A DNA stretch of 64,000 bases, taken from Streptomyces antnestii (GTDB lineage: Bacteria > Actinomycetota > Actinomycetes > Streptomycetales > Streptomycetaceae). Positions 28,894 to 37,324 of this stretch are shown one piece after another (the first letter of the stretch is position 1; every line of letters starts with the position of its first letter). The notes under the pieces are model-generated. The model saw only the letters and a list, made by a program, of their open reading frames with translations, ran no database searches and was not told the origin of the DNA. The DNA lies in NCBI RefSeq assembly GCF_004005495.1, contig NZ_RZYA01000015.1, positions 62,001 through 126,000 of the forward strand, read 5' to 3'. The position numbers and the translations under genes were made by a program.

Positions 28894-29895
28894 CTATCGG
28901 GCTCCCTCGTCCTTTGCGCGGTCCCAGCTCTCGCCCCAGCCCGGCCGCGCCAGGGGCGGCTCCTGGACGGGCGGCGTCATTCCGGGCTCGTCGGTGTGCG
29001 CGTGGTACTCCACCGTCTCGGCGGTGAGCCGCATGAACGCCTCTTCGAGCGAGGCCTGCTGGGGGCTCAGCTCATGCAGCACGAGCTGATGGGTGGCCGC
29101 GAGCTCACCGAGCTTCTCCGGGCTCCCGCCGTCCACCTCCAGCGTCCCGTTGCCCGCCTCGACGACAGTGATCCCGGCCTCGTGCAGCACGTCGAGCAGC
29201 CGCTCCTGCTGCGGCGAGCGCAGCCGGACGTACGAGCGGGAGTTCTGCTCGATGAAGTCGGACATCGAGGTGTCGGCGAGGAGGTGTCCCTGGCCGATGA
29301 CGACGAGATGGTCGGCGGTCAGCGCCATCTCGCTCATCAGGTGCGAGGAGACGAAGACGGTGCGGCCCTGCCCGGCGAGGGACTTCATCAGGTTGCGGAT
29401 CCAGTGGATGCCCTCGGGGTCGAGCCCGTTGACCGGCTCGTCGAACATCAGGATCCGCGGGTCGCCGAGGAGCGCGCCCGCGATGCCGAGCCGCTGGCCC
29501 ATGCCGAGCGAGAAGCCCTTCGCCTTCTTCCGGGCCACCGGGGTCAGGCCCACCGTGTCGAGCACTTCGGCGACGCGGGCGCGCGGGATGCCGTTGCTCT
29601 GCGCGAGGCACAGCAGGTGGTTGAAGGCGCTGCGCCCGCCGTGCATGGCCTTGGCGTCGAGGAGCGCGCCGATGTACGTCAGCGGGTCCTTGAGCTGCGC
29701 GTAGTGCTTCCCGTCGATCCGCACGTCGCCGGCGGTCGGGTTGTCGAGCCCGAGCATCATCCGCATCGTGGTCGACTTGCCGGCGCCGTTGGGGCCGAGG
29801 AAACCCGTGACGATGCCCGGTCTGACGGCGAAGGTGAGGTTGTTGACAGCCAGCTTCTCGCCGTATCGCTTGGTCAGCCCCTCAAGCTCGATCAT
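28894..29895 (-). CDS. ABC exporter ATPase (system 2)
   Basis: 333 residues. Walker A is GPNGAGKST, the signature is KGFSLGMGQR, and Walker B is LMFDEPVNGLDPEG. It is highly similar to the ATPase at 26818-27996 over the whole nucleotide-binding domain, so the two ABC pairs come from a tandem duplication. The C-terminal tail is short. Confidence 0.93.
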   Translation of the reverse strand: MIELEGLTKRYGEKLAVNNLTFAVRPGIVTGFLGPNGAGKSTTMRMMLGLDNPTAGDVRIDGKHYAQLKDPLTYIGALLDAKAMHGGRSAFNHLLCLAQSNGIPRARVAEVLDTVGLTPVARKKAKGFSLGMGQRLGIAGALLGDPRILMFDEPVNGLDPEGIHWIRNLMKSLAGQGRTVFVSSHLMSEMALTADHLVVIGQGHLLADTSMSDFIEQNSRSYVRLRSPQQERLLDVLHEAGITVVEAGNGTLEVDGGSPEKLGELAATHQLVLHELSPQQASLEEAFMRLTAETVEYHAHTDEPGMTPPVQEPPLARPGWGESWDRAKDEGAR

Positions 29896-29917
29896 GCGGC
29901 CACGCTAGAACGGCACG

Positions 29918-29949
29918 AGGGCCCCTGCCACCGGAATGGCAGGGGCCCT
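29918..29949 (-). terminator. Terminator downstream of filP
   Basis: AGGGCCCCTGCCA pairs perfectly with TGGCAGGGGCCCT around a six-base loop. Confidence 0.8.
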
Positions 29950-29959
29950 GACTATGTCT

Positions 29960-30012
29960 GCGCCCCGTAAGGGGCGCGGGGAACTGCGCGATCCGCCACA
30001 ACGGACCCGCAG
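29960..30012 (+). repeat. Dispersed Streptomyces intergenic repeat, copy 1
   Basis: Core AAGGGGCGCGGGGAACTGCG continuing through CGATCCGCCACAACGGACCC. An inverted copy lies at 44248-44327. This 45-bp core is very common in Streptomyces genomes. Confidence 0.8.
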
Positions 30013-30030
30013 CTACCCCACAAGCGCTAC

Positions 30031-30966
30031 CTACCGGCTCTGCTGAGCCGGAACCCCACGAGAGATCGGCTCGTCCTCGGCCGGCGCACCCGCGGCAGCG
30101 ACCGCCGCACCCGTAAGGGTCGCCAGCATCTCCCGCACATTGGTGAGCTGAGCGTTGATCGAGTCACGCCGGTTCGTCAGCGCAGCAAGCTCGCGCTCCG
30201 ATTCCGAACGGATCCGGTCCGCCTTGGCGTTGGCGTCGGCCACGATGTCCTCGGCCTGGCGCTGAGCCGTCTCCACCGTCTGGCGGGCGCGGCGCTCGGC
30301 GTCGGTGCGCAGCTTCTCGGCCTCCAGGCGGAGCTGCTCCGCGCGGTGCTCGATCTCCGCGAGACGCTTCTCTGCCTTGGCCTGACGCGAGGCCAGGTCG
30401 CGCTCGGACTGCTCGCGGCGCTTCGCCAGGTTCGTCTCGAAGTCCGCGGCGGCCTGGGCGGCCTTGGCGCGGGTCTCCTCGAAGAGGGCGTCCGCCTCCT
30501 CACGCTTCGACTGAGCGTCCTTCTGGGCCTCGGCGCGCAGCGTGCCCGCCTCGCTCTTGGCCTTCTCGACGATCCGGACGCCCTCGTCCTCGGCCTTCGC
30601 CTTGCGCTCCGCAGCGAACGATTCTGCGTCGTTGCGCACCTGCTGGGCGGCCGACTCGGCGAGCTCGCGGTGCTGCTCGGCGGCGCGACGGGCCTCCTCG
30701 CGCAGGTCCTTCGCCTCCTCCTCGGCGAGTCGGAGGATCTTCTCGACGCGAGCGCCGAGGCCGGCGTACGACGGCTCCGCGTCGTTCACCTGGGCCTGGG
30801 CGTTCTGCGTCTCGAGGTGGAGTTCCTCGATGCGCTTTTCCAGAGCAGTGATACGAGCGAGAGCGCTGTCACGGTCGGAGACGAGTTTGGAGATGCGTTC
30901 GTCCACCTGCGCGCGGTCGTACCCACGCCGCACAAGCTCGAAGCCGTAGGGGGAAGTGTCGCTCAT
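30031..30966 (-). CDS. filP: FilP, intermediate-filament-like coiled-coil protein
   Basis: 311 residues. A short DivIVA-like N-terminal segment (MSDTSPYGFELVRRGYDRAQVDERI) is followed by an almost unbroken Ala/Glu/Arg coiled coil (about 30-280), and the tail is Ala/Pro-rich. FilP forms filaments behind the growing hyphal tip and interacts with DivIVA and Scy, giving stiffness. The pairing with the giant coiled-coil gene scy immediately upstream supports the call. The ATG at 30966 has AGGAAC upstream. Older annotation as cellulose-binding protein is misleading. Confidence 0.9.
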   Translation of the reverse strand: MSDTSPYGFELVRRGYDRAQVDERISKLVSDRDSALARITALEKRIEELHLETQNAQAQVNDAEPSYAGLGARVEKILRLAEEEAKDLREEARRAAEQHRELAESAAQQVRNDAESFAAERKAKAEDEGVRIVEKAKSEAGTLRAEAQKDAQSKREEADALFEETRAKAAQAAADFETNLAKRREQSERDLASRQAKAEKRLAEIEHRAEQLRLEAEKLRTDAERRARQTVETAQRQAEDIVADANAKADRIRSESERELAALTNRRDSINAQLTNVREMLATLTGAAVAAAGAPAEDEPISRGVPAQQSR

Positions 30967-31026
30967 GGGGTTCCTGTCAAATGAGACCGGTGAGGTGATA
31001 GGGGGAATCCTAGGGGCCAAAGCGGC

Positions 31027-31067
31027 GTGTCATCGAGCAGATGCCCGTTTGATCTGGAGAATGACAC
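31027..31067 (-). promoter_or_regulatory. Inverted repeat in the scy-filP spacer
   Basis: GTGTCAT (31027-31033) and ATGACAC (31061-31067) are inverted copies 27 bases apart in the 183-bp spacer, which otherwise should carry the filP promoter. The role is uncertain. Confidence 0.35.
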
Positions 31068-31149
31068 CCCTTTTGAGTGGCTAACCTCAGGTTGGCTTGC
31101 CAGCGACAGGGCCGAAGGTCCTTACCAAGCACGTGCGTTGCCGTCCTGG

Positions 31150-34100
31150 CTACCCTTCCGACCCCTTGCCACCCGATCGGGGAGCTCCCACGGTGGCCCC
31201 GGCCTTGACGGCGCCGTCCTTGGCGCCACCGCCACCGGACGGGGCCTCGAAGGACTCCAACGCCTCCAGTACGTCCTGGACACGGGAGATCTCGGCGTTG
31301 ATGTCCTCGCGCCGCCTGACAAGGACCTCCAGTTCGCGCTTGCCCTCGGCGACCATGCGCTCCGCCTCCGCCTTCGCCTCGGCCAGGACGCGTTCGGCCT
31401 CGCGGGACACCTCGGTCTTCTTCGCCCCGGCCTCCTTGAGCAGGCCCTCGGCCTTCTTCACGGCGGAGATCCGGACCTTGCTCGCCTCCGAGTTCGCCTC
31501 CGAGACCAGTTCCTTGGCCTTCGCCTGCGCCTCGGCGAGCTGCTCCTCGGCGGCCTTGATGAGCGCGTCGCACCGCTCGCCCGCCGTCTTCATGGCTTCG
31601 GCGGACTCGCGCCGCGCCCGCTCGTGCAGGTCGTCGACCTCACCGGTGACGCGGTCGCGCAGCTCCTCGGCGCGCTCCCTGATCGCCGTCGCGTCGCGGC
31701 GCGCGCCGACCAGCAGCTCGTCGGCGTCCGTGCGAGCCTTCTCGACCAGCGTGTTGCCCTCGATGGTCGCCTCGGAGACCAGCCGGTCCGCCTCCTTGCG
31801 GGCCGCGCCGACCATGACGTCGGCCTGCGACTCGGCGTCCGCGGTCGCCTTGAGCGCCGCCTGCCCGGCCTCGGCGGTCAGCTTCTCGGCCTCCGCGCTC
31901 GCCTCCGTGATGAGCTTGTCGGCCTGCGAGGCGGCCTCGGAGCGCCGCTTGTTGGCGTCCTTGCGGGTCTCGTCGAGCGTCCGCTCCGCCTCGGCGCGGG
32001 CCGCGGACGTGAGCCGCTCGGCCTCGGCCGCGGCCTCCCCCTTGACGCGCTCCGCTTCGCTGCGGATCCGCTCGGCGTGCTGCTGCGCGGAGCCGACGGT
32101 CTCGGCGGCCTCGGCGCGCAGCCGCTCGGCGTCACCGGTGGCGTCCGCGATGAGCTTCTCGGCCTTGGCGACGGACTCGGTGCGTACCCGCTCCGCTTCG
32201 GTGTTCGTCTCGTCGGTGAGCCGGCGTGCCGCCTCGGTGGCGTCGGCGACGAGCTTCTCCGCGGCTGCCGTGGACTCGGCGTGCAGCCGAGCGGCCTCGG
32301 TGGTGGCGTCACCGACGAGCTGCTCGGCACGGGCGGTCGACTCGGTGCGGACCCGTTCCGCTTCGGCGTTGGTCTCGTCGGTGAGCCGGCGTGCCGCCTC
32401 GGTGGCGTCGGCGACGAGTTTTTCCGCGGCTGCCGTGGACTCGGTACGTACCCGCTCCGCCTCGGCGTTCGTCTCGTTGGTGAGACGCTCCGCCTCGCTC
32501 GTGGCCTCCGTGATGAGGGTGTCCGCCTGCGTGGCGGCGTCCGAACGGATGCGGTTGGCGTCCTCGCGGGCCTCGGCCCGGCTGCGGGACGCGTCCTGCT
32601 CCGCCGACGCGAGCCGCTCGGAGACCTCCGTACGGACGGCCTGCGCGTGCTCCGAGGCGTCCGAGCGCATCCGCTCCGACTCGGCGATCGCGTCCGAAAC
32701 CGTGCGCTCCGCAAGGGACTTGGCGGCCTCCGCCTCGGCGGCGGCCTCGGCACGGAGCCGGCCCGCGTCCTCGGCGGCGCGCTCGCGCTCCGCGTACGCG
32801 TCGGCGCGGACCCGGTCGGCCTCCTCCTGCGCCTCGGTCCTGGTGCGCTCGGCGGCGTGCTCCGCCGCGCTGCGCAGCCCCGTGATCTCTTCCTGCGCCT
32901 GCTCCTGGAGCCCGGCCACGGAGTCGCGCACCTGCTGCGCGGTCTGCTCGGCGGCGCCGACCATCTCGGTGGAGCGCCGGTCGGCCTCCTCGACGAGCCG
33001 TACGGCCTCGGCCTGCGCCTCCTCGACACGGGCACGCGCCACCGCGAGGAGCTCCTCGCTCTGCTCGCGGGCCCGCTCGCGCTCCTGGTCGGCCTCCTGG
33101 CGCGCGGAACCGAGGGTCTCCTCGGCCTCGCGGCGGCGCCGGGCGGCCTCCTCCTGGGCGGCGGACAGCGCCTCGGCGGCCTCGGCCGCGACCCGCTCGG
33201 CCGCGGCGGCGGCCTCCGCGCGGACCCGGTCCGCGGTCTCCTGCGCCTCCGACTTGAGCCGCTCCGCCTCGGTCGCGGCCTCGGACCGCAGCCGTACGGC
33301 GACGTTCTCCGCCTCGGCGCGGGTCTGCGACGCGTCCGACGCGGCCTCGGTGCGCAGCCGGTCGGCCTCCGTCTCGGCCTGCGCCTGAAGGGTGCGGATC
33401 CGCTCGGCGGCCTCCGCGCGCAGCCGGTCCGTCTCGTCCGACGTCTCGCGGCGGATGCGCTCCGACTCGGCGCGCGCGTCCGTGAGCGCGGTCTCGGAGG
33501 CGGTGAGGCGCTGCTCGGCCTCGGTGTGCAGCCGCGTCAGCTCCTCGGCGGCCTCCGCCTGCCGGGCCGCCACGGCCCGCTCGGCGTCCTCGCGCAGCTC
33601 CTGCGCGGCCCGCTCGGCCTCCGCCCGGGTGGCCTCGGCCTGCTCGGCGGCCTCCTCGCGGTGCAGCTCGGCCTCGGCGCGGGTGCGCTCCAGGGTCTCC
33701 TCGGCCTGCTTGCGCAGGTTCGTGGCGCGCTCGATGGCCTCGGTACGGACCCGCTCGCTCTCGGTCTGCGCGCCGGCGCGCAGCTCGTCCGCGTCGGCCT
33801 TCGCCTTGGCGAGCAGCTCCTCGGCGGTCCTGGCCGCCTCCTCGATCTGCTGGACGGCCTCGCGGCGCGCCTCGCTGCGGATCCGCTCGCCCTCGTCGAC
33901 CGCCTCGGACCGCAGCTGCTCGGCCTCGCCGCGAAGGCGTCGCGCCTCCTCCTGGAGCTCGACGGTCTTGGCGCGGTAGTCCTTGGTGTCGTCCTTCGCG
34001 GCGCCCTTGAGCTGCTGGGCGATGTCGTGCGCCTCGCCGCGCAGCCGGTCCGCCTCGGCCTCGGCCTCGGTGCGCAGCCGCTCGGCCTCCTCGGCGGCGG

Positions 34101-35271
34101 CCTTCGTGGTGGCCTTGGCGTCCTCGGACGCCTTGTTGAGCACTTCCTCGGCCGTGCGGGCGGCCTTGGCGAGCTGGGAGGCGGTCTCCTCGGCCGTGAC
34201 GTTGCGCGCCTTCTCGCCGGCCTCGGCGACGATCTTCTCCGCCTGCGCCTTGGCGTCCGCGACGAGCTGCTCGGCCTCCGACTTGGTGGACTCGGCCTCC
34301 TTGGTGGCCTCCGAGACCAGCCGGGCGACCTGCTCCTTGGCGGTGCGCGTGCGCTGCTCGTTCGCCGACTCGGCGCTCGCGAGCTGCTTGGCCGCGGCTT
34401 CCTTCGCCTCGGTGACGACCTTCTCCGCCGTCGTACGGGCCTCGCGCAGCGCCGTGTCGGCCTCGGCCATGCGCTGCTCGGCGGCGCGGCTCAGCTCGGC
34501 GGACTGGCGGCGGGCCGCGTCCGACTCGGTGGCCGTGGACGAGCGCAGCTGCTCGGCGTGCTCGGTGGCTTCCTGCGCCTGCGTGGACGCGGCGTTCAGG
34601 AGGCGCTCGGCGTCGGCGCGGGCGCGGCGCAGCAGGGCCTCGGCCTCGGCGCGGGCCGTCTCGGCCTCCGACGTCAGGCGCTGGCGGGCCTCGGTGGCGA
34701 TCCGCTCGGCCTCGGCGCGGGCGGCGGCGAGCGCCTGGTCGGCCTCGGCGCGGGACTCGTCGACGAGCCGGCGGGCCTGCTGCTCACTGCGGGCGCGCAG
34801 CTGCTCGGCCCACGCCACGTTCTCGTTGACGTGCGCCTCGACGGTCTGGCGGCGCTCGGCCAGCTCCTGGTCGAGCTGCTGGCGGCGCGAGACGGCCTCG
34901 GCGTGCAGCTCGGACTGGAGCCGGGACTGCTGCTCGGCGTGCTCCTGGAGGATGCGCTGCGTCTGGGCGCGGGCGTCGCGCAGTTCGCGCTCGGCGTCGG
35001 CGCGCAACTGGTCGGCCTGGGTCTGCGCGTTCCGCAGCATCTGCTCGGCCTGGTACCCGATGTCCCCGCCGTCGTAGGCAGGACGGGACGCGAGGTTGCG
35101 GCGCGCCTCGTGCAGCTTGGCGCGCAACACCTCGACCTGGTAGCCGAGGTCCTCGGCGTGCTGGACCGCCTTCTCCCGCTCGGTCTTCAGCCGGTCCATC
35201 TCGGCCTCGAACCGCGAGAGATGGTCGGTCTCAGCCGGCCGCCGGCTGTCCTGGCTCTCGTAGCCCCGCAC
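31150..35271 (-). CDS. scy: Scy, giant coiled-coil polarity protein
   Basis: 1373 residues, nearly all heptad and hendecad coiled coil with Ala, Glu, Arg and Asp dominating. It lacks a globular catalytic domain and membrane segment. Scy organises the tip-organising centre of hyphae with DivIVA and FilP and controls branching. The conserved N-terminus reads YESQD then DHLSRFEAEMDRLKTEREKA. The GTG at 35271 was chosen with GGGA seven bases upstream; an in-frame extension to 35319 lacks family similarity. Residues encoded by 32216-32445 are near-identical 55-residue repeats. Confidence 0.9.
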   Translation of the reverse strand: MRGYESQDSRRPAETDHLSRFEAEMDRLKTEREKAVQHAEDLGYQVEVLRAKLHEARRNLASRPAYDGGDIGYQAEQMLRNAQTQADQLRADAERELRDARAQTQRILQEHAEQQSRLQSELHAEAVSRRQQLDQELAERRQTVEAHVNENVAWAEQLRARSEQQARRLVDESRAEADQALAAARAEAERIATEARQRLTSEAETARAEAEALLRRARADAERLLNAASTQAQEATEHAEQLRSSTATESDAARRQSAELSRAAEQRMAEADTALREARTTAEKVVTEAKEAAAKQLASAESANEQRTRTAKEQVARLVSEATKEAESTKSEAEQLVADAKAQAEKIVAEAGEKARNVTAEETASQLAKAARTAEEVLNKASEDAKATTKAAAEEAERLRTEAEAEADRLRGEAHDIAQQLKGAAKDDTKDYRAKTVELQEEARRLRGEAEQLRSEAVDEGERIRSEARREAVQQIEEAARTAEELLAKAKADADELRAGAQTESERVRTEAIERATNLRKQAEETLERTRAEAELHREEAAEQAEATRAEAERAAQELREDAERAVAARQAEAAEELTRLHTEAEQRLTASETALTDARAESERIRRETSDETDRLRAEAAERIRTLQAQAETEADRLRTEAASDASQTRAEAENVAVRLRSEAATEAERLKSEAQETADRVRAEAAAAAERVAAEAAEALSAAQEEAARRRREAEETLGSARQEADQERERAREQSEELLAVARARVEEAQAEAVRLVEEADRRSTEMVGAAEQTAQQVRDSVAGLQEQAQEEITGLRSAAEHAAERTRTEAQEEADRVRADAYAERERAAEDAGRLRAEAAAEAEAAKSLAERTVSDAIAESERMRSDASEHAQAVRTEVSERLASAEQDASRSRAEAREDANRIRSDAATQADTLITEATSEAERLTNETNAEAERVRTESTAAAEKLVADATEAARRLTDETNAEAERVRTESTARAEQLVGDATTEAARLHAESTAAAEKLVADATEAARRLTDETNTEAERVRTESVAKAEKLIADATGDAERLRAEAAETVGSAQQHAERIRSEAERVKGEAAAEAERLTSAARAEAERTLDETRKDANKRRSEAASQADKLITEASAEAEKLTAEAGQAALKATADAESQADVMVGAARKEADRLVSEATIEGNTLVEKARTDADELLVGARRDATAIRERAEELRDRVTGEVDDLHERARRESAEAMKTAGERCDALIKAAEEQLAEAQAKAKELVSEANSEASKVRISAVKKAEGLLKEAGAKKTEVSREAERVLAEAKAEAERMVAEGKRELEVLVRRREDINAEISRVQDVLEALESFEAPSGGGGAKDGAVKAGATVGAPRSGGKGSEG
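32216..32445 (-). repeat. Near-identical 165-bp-period repeat inside scy
   Basis: The stretch beginning GTGAGCCGGCGTGCCGCCTC at 32216 recurs at 32381 with only a few changes over about 65 bases. The period is 55 codons, five hendecads. Confidence 0.75.
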
Positions 35272-35422
35272 TGCGCGGTCCCATCCGTCCCCTGGTCGCA
35301 AGTCTCTCCAAACGAGCACCGTCCATCCGCCGAACGGGGCCCCCGGGGAATGGTGTCAGATCAACGGCGGAGCATGGGCTGCTGCCCCGTCGCCCGCCCC
35401 CCGAAACCCGGACCCCGGCCCG

Positions 35423-35447
35423 CGGCCGTCCGTGTGACGGACGGCCG
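35423..35447 (-). terminator. Hairpin downstream of the mce-side region, upstream of scy
   Basis: CGGCCGTCCG pairs perfectly with CGGACGGCCG around TGTGA. It lies between mce and scy, both on the minus strand, so it probably terminates mce. Confidence 0.7.
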
Positions 35448-35479
35448 CCCCCAACCCTACCGGCCCGGATATACGGAGG

Positions 35480-35920
35480 TCAGTGCTCAGGTGACTCGAC
35501 GGGTGCCGAAGTGACCAGTTCCGTCAGGACACCGTGGCAGTCCTTGGGGTGCAGGAAGGTGATGCGCGACCCCATCGACCCGATGCGCGGCTCGTCGTAC
35601 AGCACGCGTACGCCCTTGCCCCGGATGTCCGCGGAGTCGGCGTCGACGTCCGCCGTGCCGAAGGCGATGTGATGGACGCCCTCGCCGTTCTTGGCCAGCC
35701 ACTTCCCGACCGCGGAGTCCTCGCGGGTGGGTTCGAGGAGCTGGAGGTACGAGGCCCCGCCGTCGCTCGTCTCGTTGATCTTGAGCATGGCCTCCCGCAC
35801 GCCCTGCTCCTCGTTCACCTCGGAGTGGAACACTTCGAAGCCATAAGTGGCACGGTAGAACTCGACGGTCTTGTCGAGGTCGAAACAGGCGATTCCGATG
35901 TGGTCGATTCGCGTCAGCAT
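35480..35920 (-). CDS. mce: Methylmalonyl-CoA epimerase
   Basis: Interconverts (2R)- and (2S)-methylmalonyl-CoA. It is 146 residues of the vicinal-oxygen-chelate fold. Metal ligands are seen in IDHIGIA (H7), VHHIAFG and the C-terminal LTELV glutamate. The ATG at 35920 gives the family start MLTRIDHIG; no clear ribosome binding site precedes it. It is divergent from the thiolase gene and functionally linked with meaB. Confidence 0.95.
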   Translation of the reverse strand: MLTRIDHIGIACFDLDKTVEFYRATYGFEVFHSEVNEEQGVREAMLKINETSDGGASYLQLLEPTREDSAVGKWLAKNGEGVHHIAFGTADVDADSADIRGKGVRVLYDEPRIGSMGSRITFLHPKDCHGVLTELVTSAPVESPEH

Positions 35921-35983
35921 GCTGTAAGTGCAGCGCGGTCGGACGTGGTTACGCAACGTGCGCGCGATCACACCGTTCGGCCG

Positions 35984-36012
35984 GTGACGTGGGAGGTACT
36001 GCTCAGTACATT
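35984..36012 (+). promoter_or_regulatory. Thiolase promoter overlapped by a palindrome
   Basis: GTGACG (35984-35989) and TACATT (36007-36012) are spaced by 17 bases. The perfect palindrome GTACTGCTCAGTAC-type site (35996-36009, six-base arms) overlaps the -10, as a repressor site would. Confidence 0.5.
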
Positions 36013-36057
36013 CGAGTAAACCCTCGTTCACTCCTCATCTCCAAGGGGCCGTGCCTC

Positions 36058-37260
36058 ATGTCTGGAACGACCGGTACCACCTCAGTGATCGTCGCGGGCG
36101 CCCGTACGCCCATGGGCCGACTGCTCGGCTCGCTGAAGTCCTTCTCCGGAGCCGACCTCGGAGGGTTCGCCATCAAGGCGGCGCTCGACCGGGCCGGGAT
36201 CGGCGGAGACCAGGTGCAGTACGTGATCATGGGCCAGGTGCTCCAGGCGGGGGCAGGGCAGATCCCCGCGCGCCAGGCCGCCGTCAAGGCCGGCATCCCG
36301 ATGAACGTGCCGGCGCTCACCATCAACAAGGTGTGCCTCTCCGGTCTCGACGCCATCGCGCTCGCCGACCAGCTGATCCGCGCCGGCGAGTTCGACGTCG
36401 TCGTGGCGGGCGGCCAGGAGTCCATGACCAACGCTCCGCACCTGCTCCCCAAGTCCCGCGAGGGCTACAAGTACGGCGCGGTCGAGATGCTCGACGCGAT
36501 GGCGTACGACGGCCTGACCGACTCCTTCGAGAACATCCCCATGGGTGAGTCGACGGAGAAGCACAACACCCGCCTCGGCATCAAGCGCCCCGAGCAGGAC
36601 GAGATCGCCGCGCAGTCGCACCAGCGCGCCGCCGCCGCCCAGAAGAACGGGCTGTTCGAGGCCGAGATCACCCCGGTCGAGATCCCGCAGCGCAAGGGCG
36701 AGCCGGTCGTGTTCAGCAAGGACGAGGGCATCCGCGGCGAGACCACCGCCGAGTCCCTCGGCAAGCTGCGCCCGGCCTTCACGAAGGACGGCACGATCAC
36801 GGCCGGCACGTCCTCGCAGATCTCCGACGGCGCCGCGGCGGTCGTCGTCATGAGCAAGGCGAAGGCGCAGGAGCTCGGCCTGGAGTGGATCGCCGAGATC
36901 GGCGCCCACGGGAACGTGGCGGGCCCCGACAACTCCCTCCAGTCGCAGCCGTCGAACGCCATCCAGCACGCCCTCAAGAAGGAGGGCATCGGCGTCGAGG
37001 ACCTCGACCTGATCGAGATCAACGAGGCCTTCGCGGCCGTCGCCGTCCAGTCAATGAAGGACCTCGGCGTGTCCTCGGAAAGGGTGAACGTCAACGGTGG
37101 CGCGATTGCCCTGGGTCACCCGATCGGGATGTCCGGCGCCCGCGTGGTCCTGCACCTCGCCCTCGAGCTGAAGCGCCGCGGCGGCGGTGTCGGCGCGGCC
37201 GCGCTGTGCGGTGGCGGCGGTCAGGGTGACGCGCTCATCGTGCGGGTACCCAAGGCCTGA
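36058..37260 (+). CDS. Acetyl-CoA acetyltransferase (thiolase)
   Basis: 400-residue thiolase. The acylated cysteine is in NKVCLSGLDA near residue 90. The catalytic histidine is in GGAIALGHPIGMSGAR and the second cysteine in ALCGGGGQGDA. It condenses two acetyl-CoA or degrades acetoacetyl-CoA, and with the dehydrogenase at 18654 would make 3-hydroxybutyryl-CoA. The ATG at 36058 gives the conserved start. It is followed 64 bases later by meaB on the same strand. Confidence 0.95.
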   Translation: MSGTTGTTSVIVAGARTPMGRLLGSLKSFSGADLGGFAIKAALDRAGIGGDQVQYVIMGQVLQAGAGQIPARQAAVKAGIPMNVPALTINKVCLSGLDAIALADQLIRAGEFDVVVAGGQESMTNAPHLLPKSREGYKYGAVEMLDAMAYDGLTDSFENIPMGESTEKHNTRLGIKRPEQDEIAAQSHQRAAAAQKNGLFEAEITPVEIPQRKGEPVVFSKDEGIRGETTAESLGKLRPAFTKDGTITAGTSSQISDGAAAVVVMSKAKAQELGLEWIAEIGAHGNVAGPDNSLQSQPSNAIQHALKKEGIGVEDLDLIEINEAFAAVAVQSMKDLGVSSERVNVNGGAIALGHPIGMSGARVVLHLALELKRRGGGVGAAALCGGGGQGDALIVRVPKA

Positions 37261-37324
37261 CGCCTTTCTCGTTTCTCGTACGAGTCCGACGCAACGGAAC
37301 TGAACGGAACTGAACGGAGCTGTG

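Noticed and set aside
31027..35514. Very long open frames on the plus strand opposite scy (over 700 and over 1400 codons)
   Set aside because: The minus-strand coiled coil uses GC-rich codons for Ala, Glu and Arg, which leaves the opposite strand almost free of stops. The products are repetitive Leu/Gly/Arg or Ser/Ala text with no domain.
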